In this document: one piece after another, positions 49,134 through 56,626 of the stretch
How the letters are laid out: every line of letters starts with the position of its first letter
Position numbering within the stretch: the stretch's first letter is position 1
From: Coriobacteriia bacterium
Lineage (GTDB): Bacteria > Actinomycetota > Coriobacteriia > Coriobacteriales > Eggerthellaceae
NCBI GenBank assembly: GCA_030523425.1
Contig: JAUNIP010000002.1
Span: 1 to 64,000, forward strand
Direction: 5' to 3'
Length of the DNA stretch: 64,000 nucleotides
Position numbers and translations under genes: made by a program
The notes under the pieces: model-generated
The model's input: the letters and a program-made list of their open reading frames with translations, nothing else
Databases searched by the model: none
Told to the model about the DNA's origin: nothing

Positions 49134-49564
49134 GAAGAAAGGCGTGGTGGCGGCGCGGCCAAAGCACGGTCGAGTTCGCTGTGGTGTTTCCCTTGCTGAT
49201 GGTGGTGGCCGTGGTGGGTGTGAACGCGCTGCTGTTCTTCGGCGAATGCGCGTCGTTTGACCGGGTGGCGCGCCAAACAGTGCGCACGGTGGCCGCTTCG
49301 CCGGCGTATGGGCAAAGCGTGGCTTCAAGCTGCAGCCAAGTGGAAAGCTTGTTGGCCGATGCTTACAACAAAGACTACCTGCAGGTAAGCGTGCAGGCCA
49401 GCGGTTCATGGGAAGGCTATGCCACCTTTGTGTGCACGCTCACGTTTTCGCCCACGCTGTTTGGGCTGGGTCTGAAGGACCAAGTGTTTGGCGTGCCGTT
49501 GCCCAAGCTGCATCACCAGGTGGAACTGACGGTGGACGTGTACAAACCAGGGGTGCTGCTATGA
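49124..49564 (+). CDS. TadE-like minor pilin (second full-length copy)
   Basis: The 146-residue protein starts at ATG 49124, overlapping the TadG-like gene by 10 bp with GGTGGG upstream. The N-terminus reads RRGQSTVEFAVVFPLLMVVAVVGVNALLFF, a very clear TadE signature. The outer part is short and beta-rich, ending VELTVDVYKPGVLL. Its TGA overlaps the next ATG (ATGA), which fixes co-translation. Together with the other small genes it gives at least four type IV-like pilin-shaped products in this operon. Confidence 0.85.
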   Translation: MELGRKAWWRRGQSTVEFAVVFPLLMVVAVVGVNALLFFGECASFDRVARQTVRTVAASPAYGQSVASSCSQVESLLADAYNKDYLQVSVQASGSWEGYATFVCTLTFSPTLFGLGLKDQVFGVPLPKLHHQVELTVDVYKPGVLL

Positions 49565-50001
49565 GGCGTGCGCGGGCATGGACAAAGCGTTTGGTGGCGT
49601 CGGTATGCATAGTGGCCGCGCTGATGGTGGCCTTGCCGTTTTCGCAAGGGGTGTCCCACGCGGTGCAAACAGGCGCGGCGTGGCAGCAAGCTTTGGACCC
49701 GGAAGGGCAAGGCGAAGTTGATGCGGTCTTTCAGGAAGAGGTGTTGGATCTGCGTGAAGAGGCAGAGATGCGCGCAAGCGAAGACGGGCTGACGGTGGGG
49801 TTCACCTATGCGGGTGCGGCAGCGGAAGCCTTCGGCAGTGTGCGTGCGCGTCTGGAAGCAAAGGGGTGGAGCTGCACGATGAGCGGCTTGGACACCTGCG
49901 CCACCTTCACCAAGGAACAGGGCAGCTACCGGTGGCTGTTCGTAAGCTGCACAGCCATAGGCGGGGAAAGCAGCGTGGTGCTTCAATGCGCGAAAGACTA
50001 G
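49561..50001 (+). CDS. Exported protein of the Tad operon, unknown function
   Basis: 146 residues with a signal peptide (basic RRARAWTKR, hydrophobic core 11-28, likely cut near GVSHA). The mature part is acidic and helical at first (QGEVDAVFQEEVLDLREEAEM), then has strands with three Cys (SCTMSGLDTC and VSCTA), possibly disulfide-bonded. No family recognised. Overlap with the upstream TadE gene (ATGA) ties it to pilus biogenesis; a chaperone or anchor role is inference. Confidence 0.75.
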   Translation: MRRARAWTKRLVASVCIVAALMVALPFSQGVSHAVQTGAAWQQALDPEGQGEVDAVFQEEVLDLREEAEMRASEDGLTVGFTYAGAAAEAFGSVRARLEAKGWSCTMSGLDTCATFTKEQGSYRWLFVSCTAIGGESSVVLQCAKD

Positions 50002-50010
50002 GAGACAAGT

Positions 50011-50415
50011 ATGGACCAACAGCACAATGAAAACTGCCAGACCGTCGTGGAAGTACGCGTCGCGCAGCCCTTGCACATTGCTGCAACGCCGCAGGCCAGG
50101 GCCCGAGGCCTGTTCGACCCGCGCCACAAATGGGGAGTGGTGGCCCTGGTGCCCTGCCGCGACATCCACACTTTCGGCATGCGGTGCGCCCTAGACGTGG
50201 CCTTTGTGGACAGCATGGGCACCGTGTTACAGGTCATACGGGGGCTTCCCCCCTGAAGCCGCAGGAAGAACCGAAAAGCCTGCTTGGTGCTAGAACGCCC
50301 CAGCAGCGAAGACCCGTGGTGTTCCCCGGGCGATCAGTTGGTGGTGTCTTTCAGGCACGCACCCGAAGAAAACCGTTTGCAAGGCGAACGGCCAACAAGA
50401 AAGGAAGAACTATGA
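50011..50415 (+). pseudogene. DUF192 gene interrupted by an in-frame TGA
   Basis: From ATG 50011 (AGGAG upstream) the frame gives 81 residues with DUF192 marks (ARGLFDPRH, DIHTFGMRCALDVAFVD) and ends at TGA 50254-50256. Read past that codon, the same frame continues 53 codons without stop. The continuation has the rest of the domain (ACLVLERP...WCSPGDQLVVSF) and ends at TGA 50413-50415, which overlaps the ATG of the next gene (ATGA). A single nonsense change (for example GGA to TGA) explains it best. A truncated 81-residue product, sequencing error or recoding remain possible. DUF192 proteins are small, often secreted, with unclear function. Confidence 0.7.
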
Positions 50416-50822
50416 AAACGTGTCCAACTTGCAATGCAACCTGCTTTGATGACATGCCGGTGTGCTACGGCTGCCTGCACAGCTTCGCAGACGAAGACGC
50501 CGCGCCCGAAGGTGCCACTACAGCTGCCGGATTGCCCAAGCTGCCGGAAAACACCGCCAGCGTTTTGCCGCCCTGCACGCTGCCAGAAGAAGAGTCCGCC
50601 GTGATGGGCGCTCACGCTGCCCGCGAAAAGAGCCCTTCGCGAACGCTTTCTGTCCCCGCCATCACGGTGGTGCCCGAAAAAGGGGCGCATGCCCACAAAC
50701 TGGCAACCAGGGAACAAGGACTTGCCCTCAACCAAGAAGGCAATTGGGTGCTGACTGTACAGGTGCCCAAGAACATGGGCACCTTCACCATACGGTGCGA
50801 AAATCCAGCGTTAGCGGGTTAG
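50412..50822 (+). CDS. Zinc-ribbon protein at the end of the Tad operon
   Basis: The 136-residue protein starts at ATG 50412 (ATGA overlap with the DUF192 frame) with AAGGAAG upstream. Residues 3-20 have CPTCNATCFDDMPVCYGC, a typical zinc-ribbon of two CxxC knuckles. A Pro/Ala/Glu/Thr-rich middle and a short strand-rich C-terminus (WVLTVQVPKNMGTFTIRCENP) follow. The C-terminal part may be an FHA-like or beta-sandwich remnant; no name can be given. The stop overlaps the stop of the convergent ModE-like gene by three bases. Confidence 0.75.
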   Translation: MKTCPTCNATCFDDMPVCYGCLHSFADEDAAPEGATTAAGLPKLPENTASVLPPCTLPEEESAVMGAHAAREKSPSRTLSVPAITVVPEKGAHAHKLATREQGLALNQEGNWVLTVQVPKNMGTFTIRCENPALAG

Positions 50823-51163
50823 CCCAGGTAATGCGTCAGTCGCTCTTCGGCATAAGCCTGCACTTCGGCATTCACCTTGGCGTAGGCTTCCAGCAAGGCC
50901 ATGCCCTCTTCGGTCAGCGTAGACCCGTGGGCGCCGTCGCGGTTCAGCAGCTGAAAGCCCAAGGCCTTTTCGGTGTCTTTCACGATGCGCCAGGCCTTGC
51001 TGTAGGCCATGTGCATGCCTTTTGCAGCGGCGTTAAGCGATCCCGTGTCGCGAACGCCTTGGCACAGCTCGGCCACGCCGCGGCCTAACACCGATCCGCT
51101 GTCGGCTTCGGGGTTCACGATGGACAATCGAATGGCGGGTTTCAGGTAAGAAATATCGTTCAT
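50819..51163 (-). CDS. ModE/LysR-type winged-helix DNA-binding protein
   Basis: The 114-residue protein has one DNA-binding domain: LGRGVAELCQGVRDTGSLNAAAKGMHMAYSKAWRIVKDTEKALGFQLLNRDGAHGSTLTEEGMALL is the ModE N-terminal layout (GSLxxAAxxxxMSYxxAWxxI, then GGxxGGGxxLTxxG). No molybdate-binding C-terminal domain is present. Stand-alone ModE N-domains regulate molybdate-dependent or oxidoreductase genes. It begins at ATG 51163 with GAGGAGAG and lies 39 bp downstream of thrC in the same direction. No molybdenum transporter is in the window. Confidence 0.88.
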   Translation of the reverse strand: MNDISYLKPAIRLSIVNPEADSGSVLGRGVAELCQGVRDTGSLNAAAKGMHMAYSKAWRIVKDTEKALGFQLLNRDGAHGSTLTEEGMALLEAYAKVNAEVQAYAEERLTHYLG

Positions 51164-51202
51164 GGCTCTCTCCTCTGTTTCGAACGGGGCACGCTTTCTG
51201 GT

Positions 51203-52753
51203 TTAAGCTTGTTGCTCCCGTATGAAGGCAATAGTGGCTTGTTGGATGTCTTCGGTAGTGCGATTGATGACGGTGGTGAACCGAATGGGCAGGCTGTCTA
51301 GTTCCGCCAGGCCGGCGGGGATGTGCGAGCATCCGGTTTCTTCGGCTATCAGTTGGTTTAACTGGCAGCCGGAAAGGGCTTCAATCTCCGCCGGCAGGCT
51401 TTCGCCTGGCAAAATGTCGTGCAGCGCGCGATACACATTCACGCCGAACTTGGCCCAGTGCGCGGTACTTGCCACCAACACGGGGTTTTCGCCGCGAAGG
51501 TTTTGCGCCACCTGGTAGGCCACGGCGGAGTGTGGGTCTAGCAGGTAGTTCTTTTCCTGAAGCACCTGCTTGATGGTGGCAAGGCATTGTTCGCTGTTCA
51601 CCGAATCGCTGCGGAACACTTCTTTTACCTTGGCGAAGGTCTCATCGTCAATCTGGAAGCGTTTAAGCTGCTTGAGCTGGGCCATCCATTCGGCGATGGC
51701 CTGCGCGTTGCGGCCGCTCAGCTCGAACAGCTGGCGCTCCAGGTTGGAAGACACCAAAATGTCCATGGAAGGCGAAGGCGTCAGCACGAATTCGCGGTCG
51801 GAAATGTCATAGATGCCGGTGTTGATGAAATCGGTCAGCACGCGGTTGGTGTTGCTGGCGCACAGCAGGGTGCCAATGGGCGTGCCCATCTGCTTGGCAT
51901 AATAGGCGGCCAAGATGTTGCCGAAGTTGCCTGTGGGCACGCACACGTCAAGCGTTTGGCCGGCTTGCAATTTGCCGTCAGCCACCAACTGAGCGTAAGC
52001 CTGCACGTAATACACCACCTGGGGAAGCAAACGCCCCCAGTTGATGGAATTCGCACTGCTGAGCGCTATGCGGAAGTCGTTTTGCAGCGTTTCGGCAAAG
52101 TCGGCGTCGCCAAACACGGCCTTCGCGCCCGTTTGGCAGTCGTCGAAGTTGCCATGCACACCCCACACCTGCACGTTGTTGCCGCGCTGGGTGGCCATCT
52201 GCTTGAATTGGATGTCGGACACGCCACCGTCAGGGTACATAACGCCAATGGACACGCCGGGCACGTCCCGGAAGCCTTCCAGCGCCGCCTTGCCAGTGTC
52301 GCCCGAAGTGGCCACTAGTATCATGAATTCGTGGTCTAGTTCGCCACGGTCACGCAACAGCTGCGCGCTGGCGCTGAAGAAACGCGGCAGGCATTGCAGT
52401 GCCATGTCCTTGAAAGCGCTGGTGGGGCCGTGCCATAGCTCCAAGATGTGCGTGTTTTCGTCCAAGCTGGTAATAGGGCAGATGCTTTCGCTGTCGAACT
52501 GCTTGCCGTAGGCACCCTCCATCAGGGAATCCACCAGTTCATCAGGCATATCAATGTCGAAAGCCTTGTAGATGGTGGCCGCGCGCTGGGCGTAGGGCAG
52601 CTTCGCCAGGTCTAGGATTTCCTGCAGGCTGAAGTGGGGGATGCGTTCGGGCACATACAGACCGCCGCCTGTGGCAAGGCCGTCTACCACAGCTTGCGTG
52701 AAGGGGACAGGCTGGGTGCAGCAGCCGCGCGTATCGATATAGCAATTCGCCAT
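51203..52753 (-). CDS. thrC: Threonine synthase
   Basis: ThrC converts O-phosphohomoserine to threonine with PLP, in the cytoplasm. The 516-residue product is the long (fungal/E. coli-like) type: CYIDTRG opening, GGGLYVPERIP, HGPTSAFKDMALQ with the Schiff-base Lys115, ILVATSGDTGKAALEGF (phosphate loop), GVMYPDGGVSDIQFKQMATQRG, and CVPTGNFGNILAAYYAKQMG. GAAAGG lies upstream of ATG 52753. It is transcribed away from an AT-rich control region. No hom or thrB gene is adjacent. Confidence 0.96.
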   Translation of the reverse strand: MANCYIDTRGCCTQPVPFTQAVVDGLATGGGLYVPERIPHFSLQEILDLAKLPYAQRAATIYKAFDIDMPDELVDSLMEGAYGKQFDSESICPITSLDENTHILELWHGPTSAFKDMALQCLPRFFSASAQLLRDRGELDHEFMILVATSGDTGKAALEGFRDVPGVSIGVMYPDGGVSDIQFKQMATQRGNNVQVWGVHGNFDDCQTGAKAVFGDADFAETLQNDFRIALSSANSINWGRLLPQVVYYVQAYAQLVADGKLQAGQTLDVCVPTGNFGNILAAYYAKQMGTPIGTLLCASNTNRVLTDFINTGIYDISDREFVLTPSPSMDILVSSNLERQLFELSGRNAQAIAEWMAQLKQLKRFQIDDETFAKVKEVFRSDSVNSEQCLATIKQVLQEKNYLLDPHSAVAYQVAQNLRGENPVLVASTAHWAKFGVNVYRALHDILPGESLPAEIEALSGCQLNQLIAEETGCSHIPAGLAELDSLPIRFTTVINRTTEDIQQATIAFIREQQA

Positions 52754-53130
52754 GAAATAAACCTTTCGTTAGATAAATCTAGAGTGAGTATACTAGGTCG
52801 AAAGGAAAAACGATGCTAAAACATTATCTATTTTACAAAAATGAATAATATTCTTGAATAAAGCAACAGAACGTAATTCTGGGATTTGATATTTATTCTT
52901 AGTTAAGAATATTTTTGACAAGTAGCTAAAGTATCACCAGATGAAACAACTAGTTAACGAGAATTATCTTTAATCACGATAATTTCTTGCTTAGAATACA
53001 TAGAGGTTGTTGATTACCTTTGTATGAAATATTCAACTGGTGAATACCCTACCGCCGGACGCCAGTTTGATGCCGCACCGTTTGACCCATGGGTTACCAT
53101 GGTTCTACCACGTTTTACGAAAGGAACACC
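52754..53130. other. AT-rich divergent control region
   Basis: This 377-bp intergenic stretch separates thrC and a 2-hydroxyacid dehydrogenase. From 52861 to 52980 its G+C is about 29%, against roughly 60% around it. Seen in it: a TATACT -10 for thrC (52787-52792, minus), an inverted repeat ATTCTTA-GT-TAAGAAT (52895-52910, T-N11-A type as bound by LysR regulators), an AATTATC/GATAATT stem (52962-52984) and a promoter at 53007-53035. A regulator gene of that type is not adjacent. Confidence 0.6.
53007..53035 (+). promoter_or_regulatory. Sigma70-type promoter for the hydroxyacid dehydrogenase
   Basis: TTGTTG (53007-53012), a 17-bp spacer and TATTCA (53030-53035) make a reasonable promoter about 95 bp ahead of ATG 53131. 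Confidence 0.5.
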
Positions 53131-54093
53131 ATGAACATTGCCATACTTGATGCACAGGCTTTAAACCCCGGAGACTTGGATTGGTCGCCGCTGGAACAGT
53201 TTGGCACTGTGCATGTGTATCCGCTTTCCACCCGCGAACAGCTGCCCGCCCGTGTGCTGCAGGCAGACATCCTTGTGGTCAACAAAATAATTTGCGACAA
53301 GCAGCTGCTTGATTGGGCACCGTCTTGCAAAATGATTGCTGTCACGGCAACAGGCTTCAACATAGTTGACCTGGAAGAATGCGTCCGCCGCGGCATCGTG
53401 GTCAGCAACGTGCCGGCCTATTCCACGCCCGACGTGGTGCAGCACACCTTCGCGCTGCTGTTTGAGCTGGCCCTGCACGTGGGCAAGCACTCCGACCACG
53501 TGATGGCCGGCGGTTGGGCGCAAAGCCCGTGCTTCACGTACAGCCTAACGCCGCTGATGGAGCTTTCGGGCAAAACGCTAGGCATCGTGGGCATGGGGTC
53601 TATCGGTCAAGCGGTGGCCCAAGCGGCGAAAGCGTTCGGCATGAACGTGGTGTTCAACACGCGCCGCCCCAAGCCCGAATGCGTGGAAGAGGGCATTTCG
53701 CAGGTGGACTTCGACCAGCTGCTGGAAGTTTCCGACGTGGTAACCCTGCATGCCCCCGCCACGCCGCAAACCATAGGCCTGTTCAACGCCGAAACGCTGG
53801 CACGCATGAAAGACGGCGCCATTTTGCTGAACACTGCGCGCGGTAACTTGGTGGTGGAACAAGACGTGGCCGCCGCGCTGAAAAGCGGCAAACTGGCCGG
53901 TTTCGGCGCCGATGTGGTGGCCACCGAACCCATGGCGGCAGACAACCCACTGCTGGGCTGCCAAGGCTGCAATATAGTCATAACCCCGCACGTGGCCTGG
54001 GCCACCTACGAAGCGCGCGTGCGCTGCATGCAGGTGACGTTGGCTAATGTGAAGGCCTTCGTGGAAGGCAACCCACAAAACGTGGTAGGCTAA
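53131..54093 (+). CDS. D-2-hydroxyacid dehydrogenase (glycerate/hydroxypyruvate type)
   Basis: The 320-residue NAD(P)-dependent enzyme reduces a 2-oxoacid to a D-2-hydroxyacid, for example hydroxypyruvate or glyoxylate. Features: TATGFNIVDLEECVRRGIVVSNVPAYSTPDVVQHTFALL, the Rossmann loop GIVGMGSIGQAVAQAAKAFGMNV (about 160-182), NTARGNLV (catalytic Arg), ADVVATEP (Glu) and ITPHVAWAT (catalytic His). GAAAGGA precedes ATG 53131. It stands alone and the substrate cannot be told from sequence. Confidence 0.92.
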   Translation: MNIAILDAQALNPGDLDWSPLEQFGTVHVYPLSTREQLPARVLQADILVVNKIICDKQLLDWAPSCKMIAVTATGFNIVDLEECVRRGIVVSNVPAYSTPDVVQHTFALLFELALHVGKHSDHVMAGGWAQSPCFTYSLTPLMELSGKTLGIVGMGSIGQAVAQAAKAFGMNVVFNTRRPKPECVEEGISQVDFDQLLEVSDVVTLHAPATPQTIGLFNAETLARMKDGAILLNTARGNLVVEQDVAAALKSGKLAGFGADVVATEPMAADNPLLGCQGCNIVITPHVAWATYEARVRCMQVTLANVKAFVEGNPQNVVG

Positions 54094-54096
54094 GCC

Positions 54097-54119
54097 GTGT
54101 GCAGGCGCTTTTCGCACAC
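54097..54119 (+). terminator. Weak stem-loop after the dehydrogenase gene
   Basis: GTGTGC (54097-54102) pairs with GCACAC (54114-54119), loop of 11, starting 4 bp after the stop. No T-run follows, so termination is doubtful. The remaining 54120-54213 shows nothing recognisable. Confidence 0.3.
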
Positions 54120-54213
54120 ACCATGATTCGTCTTCCAAGCATTCCAAATCAGGCAAAACCGTGGCTGAAAACGGAGGCTACCGCTGCTGCGGCAATGGTT
54201 GTGATACGGTGGC

Positions 54214-55350
54214 TCACAGGCGCGGGGAATCGCAGGAGCTTATGACGCCGCCGCCTACCACCACGTCTTCCTGATAGAATACGGCGGCCTGTCCGGGAGC
54301 GCAGGCGCGAATGGGTTGGTCGAACAGCAGTGTGGCGTTGGTAGGGCCGGTTTGCGTCAGCAGGGCGGGGGCGGCCTTTTGGCGATAGAACGTTTTGGCC
54401 GTTACGCGCAGCGGGGCATTCAGCTGCGCCACGCTAATCCAGTTCACGTCTTCCACCAGCACGCGGGTGCAGGTGGCTTCTTCAGCCGTGCCTACCACCA
54501 GCTGGTTTGTTTCCAGGTCCTTGCGGCACACGTACAGCGGTTGCGCGGCGGCAATGCCTATGCCTTTGCGCTGGCCAACGGTGTAGCGGTCCAGGCCGGC
54601 ATGCGTGCCCAACACGTTTCCCTGCAGGTCCACGATGGGCCCGGGCTGCAAGGTGCGCCCGGTACGCGCTTCGATGAAGCGCTGGTAGTTGCCGTCGGGC
54701 ACAAAGCAGATGTCTTGGCTTTCAGCCTTCTGGGCGTTTGCGAATCCTGCCGCAGCGGCCACGTCCCTCACCTGCGCTTTCGTGAGTTCGCCTAAGGGGA
54801 ACAGCGTGTGGGCCAGCTGTTCCTGCGTCAGGTTGTACAGCACGTAACTTTGGTCCTTGTCGGCGTCTAAGCCGGTTTTCAGCAGAAAGCGCCCGCGCTG
54901 TTCGTCCCAGCAGCGGCGCGCGTAGTGGCCGGTGGCAAGGTAGTCGCAGTCCAGTTCCGCCCGGCGGCGGTGCAGCGCGGCAAACTTGATGTAGCGGTTG
55001 CAGTCTATGCAGGGGTTAGGCGTGCGTCCCTGCAGGTAGCTTTCGCAAAAGCGGTCTATCACGAAGGTGCCGAAATCGTCGGCGAAGTTGAACACGTAAT
55101 GCGGCATGCCCAGCTGGCGCGCCACTGCGCGCGCGTCTTCCACGTCGTCCAGGCTGCAGCAGGCTTGCGTGTCCCCCCCGGACGCAGCCACGTCGTCCCC
55201 GAACAGCTTCAGGGTTACGCCTAGCACCTGGTAGCCAGCGTCTTGCAGCAGCTTGGCGGTCACGCTGGAGTCCACGCCACCGCTCATGGCGGCAATTACG
55301 TGTTCGCTGGCAGGCGGGGCGGCCTGAGGCTGGGGGTCCAAAGCGGCCAC
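54214..55350 (-). CDS. mnmA: tRNA-specific 2-thiouridylase MnmA
   Basis: MnmA thiolates U34 of tRNA-Lys, -Glu and -Gln. The 378-residue product has AAMSGGVDSSVTAKLL (PP-loop), TPNPCIDCNRYIKF (first catalytic Cys), ATGHYARR, DQSYVLYNLTQEQLAHTLFPLGELTKAQVR, SQDICFVPDGNYQRFI (second Cys), and DRYTVGQRKGIGIAA. Start GTG 55350 is preferred, with AGGTG at the right distance; a longer GTG at 55392 overlaps the upstream gene by 34 bp. It is 8 bp from the amidotransferase-like gene and probably co-transcribed. Confidence 0.94.
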   Translation of the reverse strand: MAALDPQPQAAPPASEHVIAAMSGGVDSSVTAKLLQDAGYQVLGVTLKLFGDDVAASGGDTQACCSLDDVEDARAVARQLGMPHYVFNFADDFGTFVIDRFCESYLQGRTPNPCIDCNRYIKFAALHRRRAELDCDYLATGHYARRCWDEQRGRFLLKTGLDADKDQSYVLYNLTQEQLAHTLFPLGELTKAQVRDVAAAAGFANAQKAESQDICFVPDGNYQRFIEARTGRTLQPGPIVDLQGNVLGTHAGLDRYTVGQRKGIGIAAAQPLYVCRKDLETNQLVVGTAEEATCTRVLVEDVNWISVAQLNAPLRVTAKTFYRQKAAPALLTQTGPTNATLLFDQPIRACAPGQAAVFYQEDVVVGGGVISSCDSPRL

Positions 55351-55358
55351 GGTTACAC

Positions 55359-56411
55359 CTAGCGGGGTTCGCGCAGCGCGGGGTCGTTCCACGCGCGGGC
55401 CCCTTCGCGCACGGGCACCTTGTTAGGCGCCGCCACCACGCAGGCTGTTCCGGCTGCCAGCCGCTCTTCGTAGCGCTGCAGGCTTGCGGCAATAAAGCGT
55501 TTGAACAGCAGCCCCATGCGAATGCGGAAAAATTCCGGGTGCCACTGCACACCCACGAAGAACAGCCGGTCGGGCATTTCCACGGCTTCCACCAGGCCAT
55601 CGGTGGCCCATGCGCAAGCACGCAAGCGGGGCGAAACCGTCTTCACGCCTTGGTGATGCATGGAATTCACCGCCAGGTGGTCCGTCTGCAAAATGTCTCC
55701 CAGCACACTTTCGCGGTCTATTGAAACGAAGTGCGAAGGGCATTCGTAGTGGTCTTGCTGCCAATGCTTCAGGTGCGCGGCTTCCGAGCTTTGCATGATG
55801 CCGTATTCCGCCGTGGTGCGCGCCATGTCCAAGCGGTCCTGGGTGCATGAGGGATGGTCGTGCCCGTCGTAGACGCAGCCCGGGCACAAAATGCGCTGCA
55901 CGTCTTCCACGGAAAGCGGCGCGCTCTCCACCGCGCCGGCGGACCCGTCAGGGATATACACGCCTTCCAAAGCCCATTGGTTGCCGCCGATGGAGCTGTA
56001 TTGTTCGGATAAGTCCTGATACAGCGTGCCACCGAAGTGCACGTTGATCATTTGCATGCCGCGGCACACGCCCAACACGGGAATGTCGCAGTCGTAGGCG
56101 TAGTTCAAAATGCGGTCTTCCATGCGGTCGCGCCCAGGCGTCAGCGGTGAAAGCTTTTCGCTGTGGTATGTTTCGCCGTAGCATTCGGGGCTAATGTCGT
56201 GGCCGCCGGTGAACAAAAAGCCGTCAATCTGCGGCAGCAGGTATTCATAGATGCGCACATCGTCGGTCATGGGCAGGATAAGCGGCATGCCGCCCCACTG
56301 CTCGATGGCCTGGCAGTAGTTCTGCTTCAGGCGAAAGATGTCTTCTTCGGGCACGTAACTGGGCACAATGCCAACCAAAGGCACGTGTTGCCCGTTTTCC
56401 GCTTGCTGCAC
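55359..56411 (-). CDS. Class I glutamine amidotransferase-like hydrolase (peptidase C26, PuuD type)
   Basis: The 350-residue protein starts at GTG 56411 with GGGAGG. The motifs GFLFTGGHDISPECYGE, GVCRGMQMINVHFGGTLYQDL (nucleophile Cys) and the C-terminal GVQWHPEFF (His/Glu) match gamma-glutamyl-GABA hydrolase/PuuD proteins that free glutamate from gamma-glutamyl compounds. An insert between the Cys and His motifs (about 60 extra residues with several Cys: LCPGCVYDGHDHPSC) is longer than in PuuD and could bind metal. It may act on gamma-glutamyl polyamines, peptides or folates; substrate unknown. Confidence 0.88.
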   Translation of the reverse strand: MQQAENGQHVPLVGIVPSYVPEEDIFRLKQNYCQAIEQWGGMPLILPMTDDVRIYEYLLPQIDGFLFTGGHDISPECYGETYHSEKLSPLTPGRDRMEDRILNYAYDCDIPVLGVCRGMQMINVHFGGTLYQDLSEQYSSIGGNQWALEGVYIPDGSAGAVESAPLSVEDVQRILCPGCVYDGHDHPSCTQDRLDMARTTAEYGIMQSSEAAHLKHWQQDHYECPSHFVSIDRESVLGDILQTDHLAVNSMHHQGVKTVSPRLRACAWATDGLVEAVEMPDRLFFVGVQWHPEFFRIRMGLLFKRFIAASLQRYEERLAAGTACVVAAPNKVPVREGARAWNDPALREPR

Positions 56412-56626
56412 GCCAACCTCCCTTCAACTGCACGTGAAGGCTACTTTAGCACGCCTGGGGTACTTGAGCGCAGAAAAGACGTGAACGCGTTGCTTGGTTT
56501 GGAGCGGGCGCAGGAAGATGCGCCCTGTGCCACCTCGACTGGAGGCCCCGCAGGGCGTTGCGGGTTCGAAGACACAGGGGAGGGTCCCGAGCGAACGTCG
56601 CGGTACGCGGCTGCTTGTGCGCGTAT

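Noticed and set aside
50254-50256. Selenocysteine codon in the DUF192 gene
   Set aside because: The downstream stem is short with a 13-nt loop and no typical SECIS apical motif, DUF192 is not a known selenoprotein family, and no sel gene is in the window. A nonsense change is simpler, though not proven.
56412-56626. Small RNA or gene between the amidotransferase-like and aldehyde dehydrogenase genes
   Set aside because: No stable stem with a T-run, no cloverleaf and no frame with coding character; left as plain intergenic DNA.
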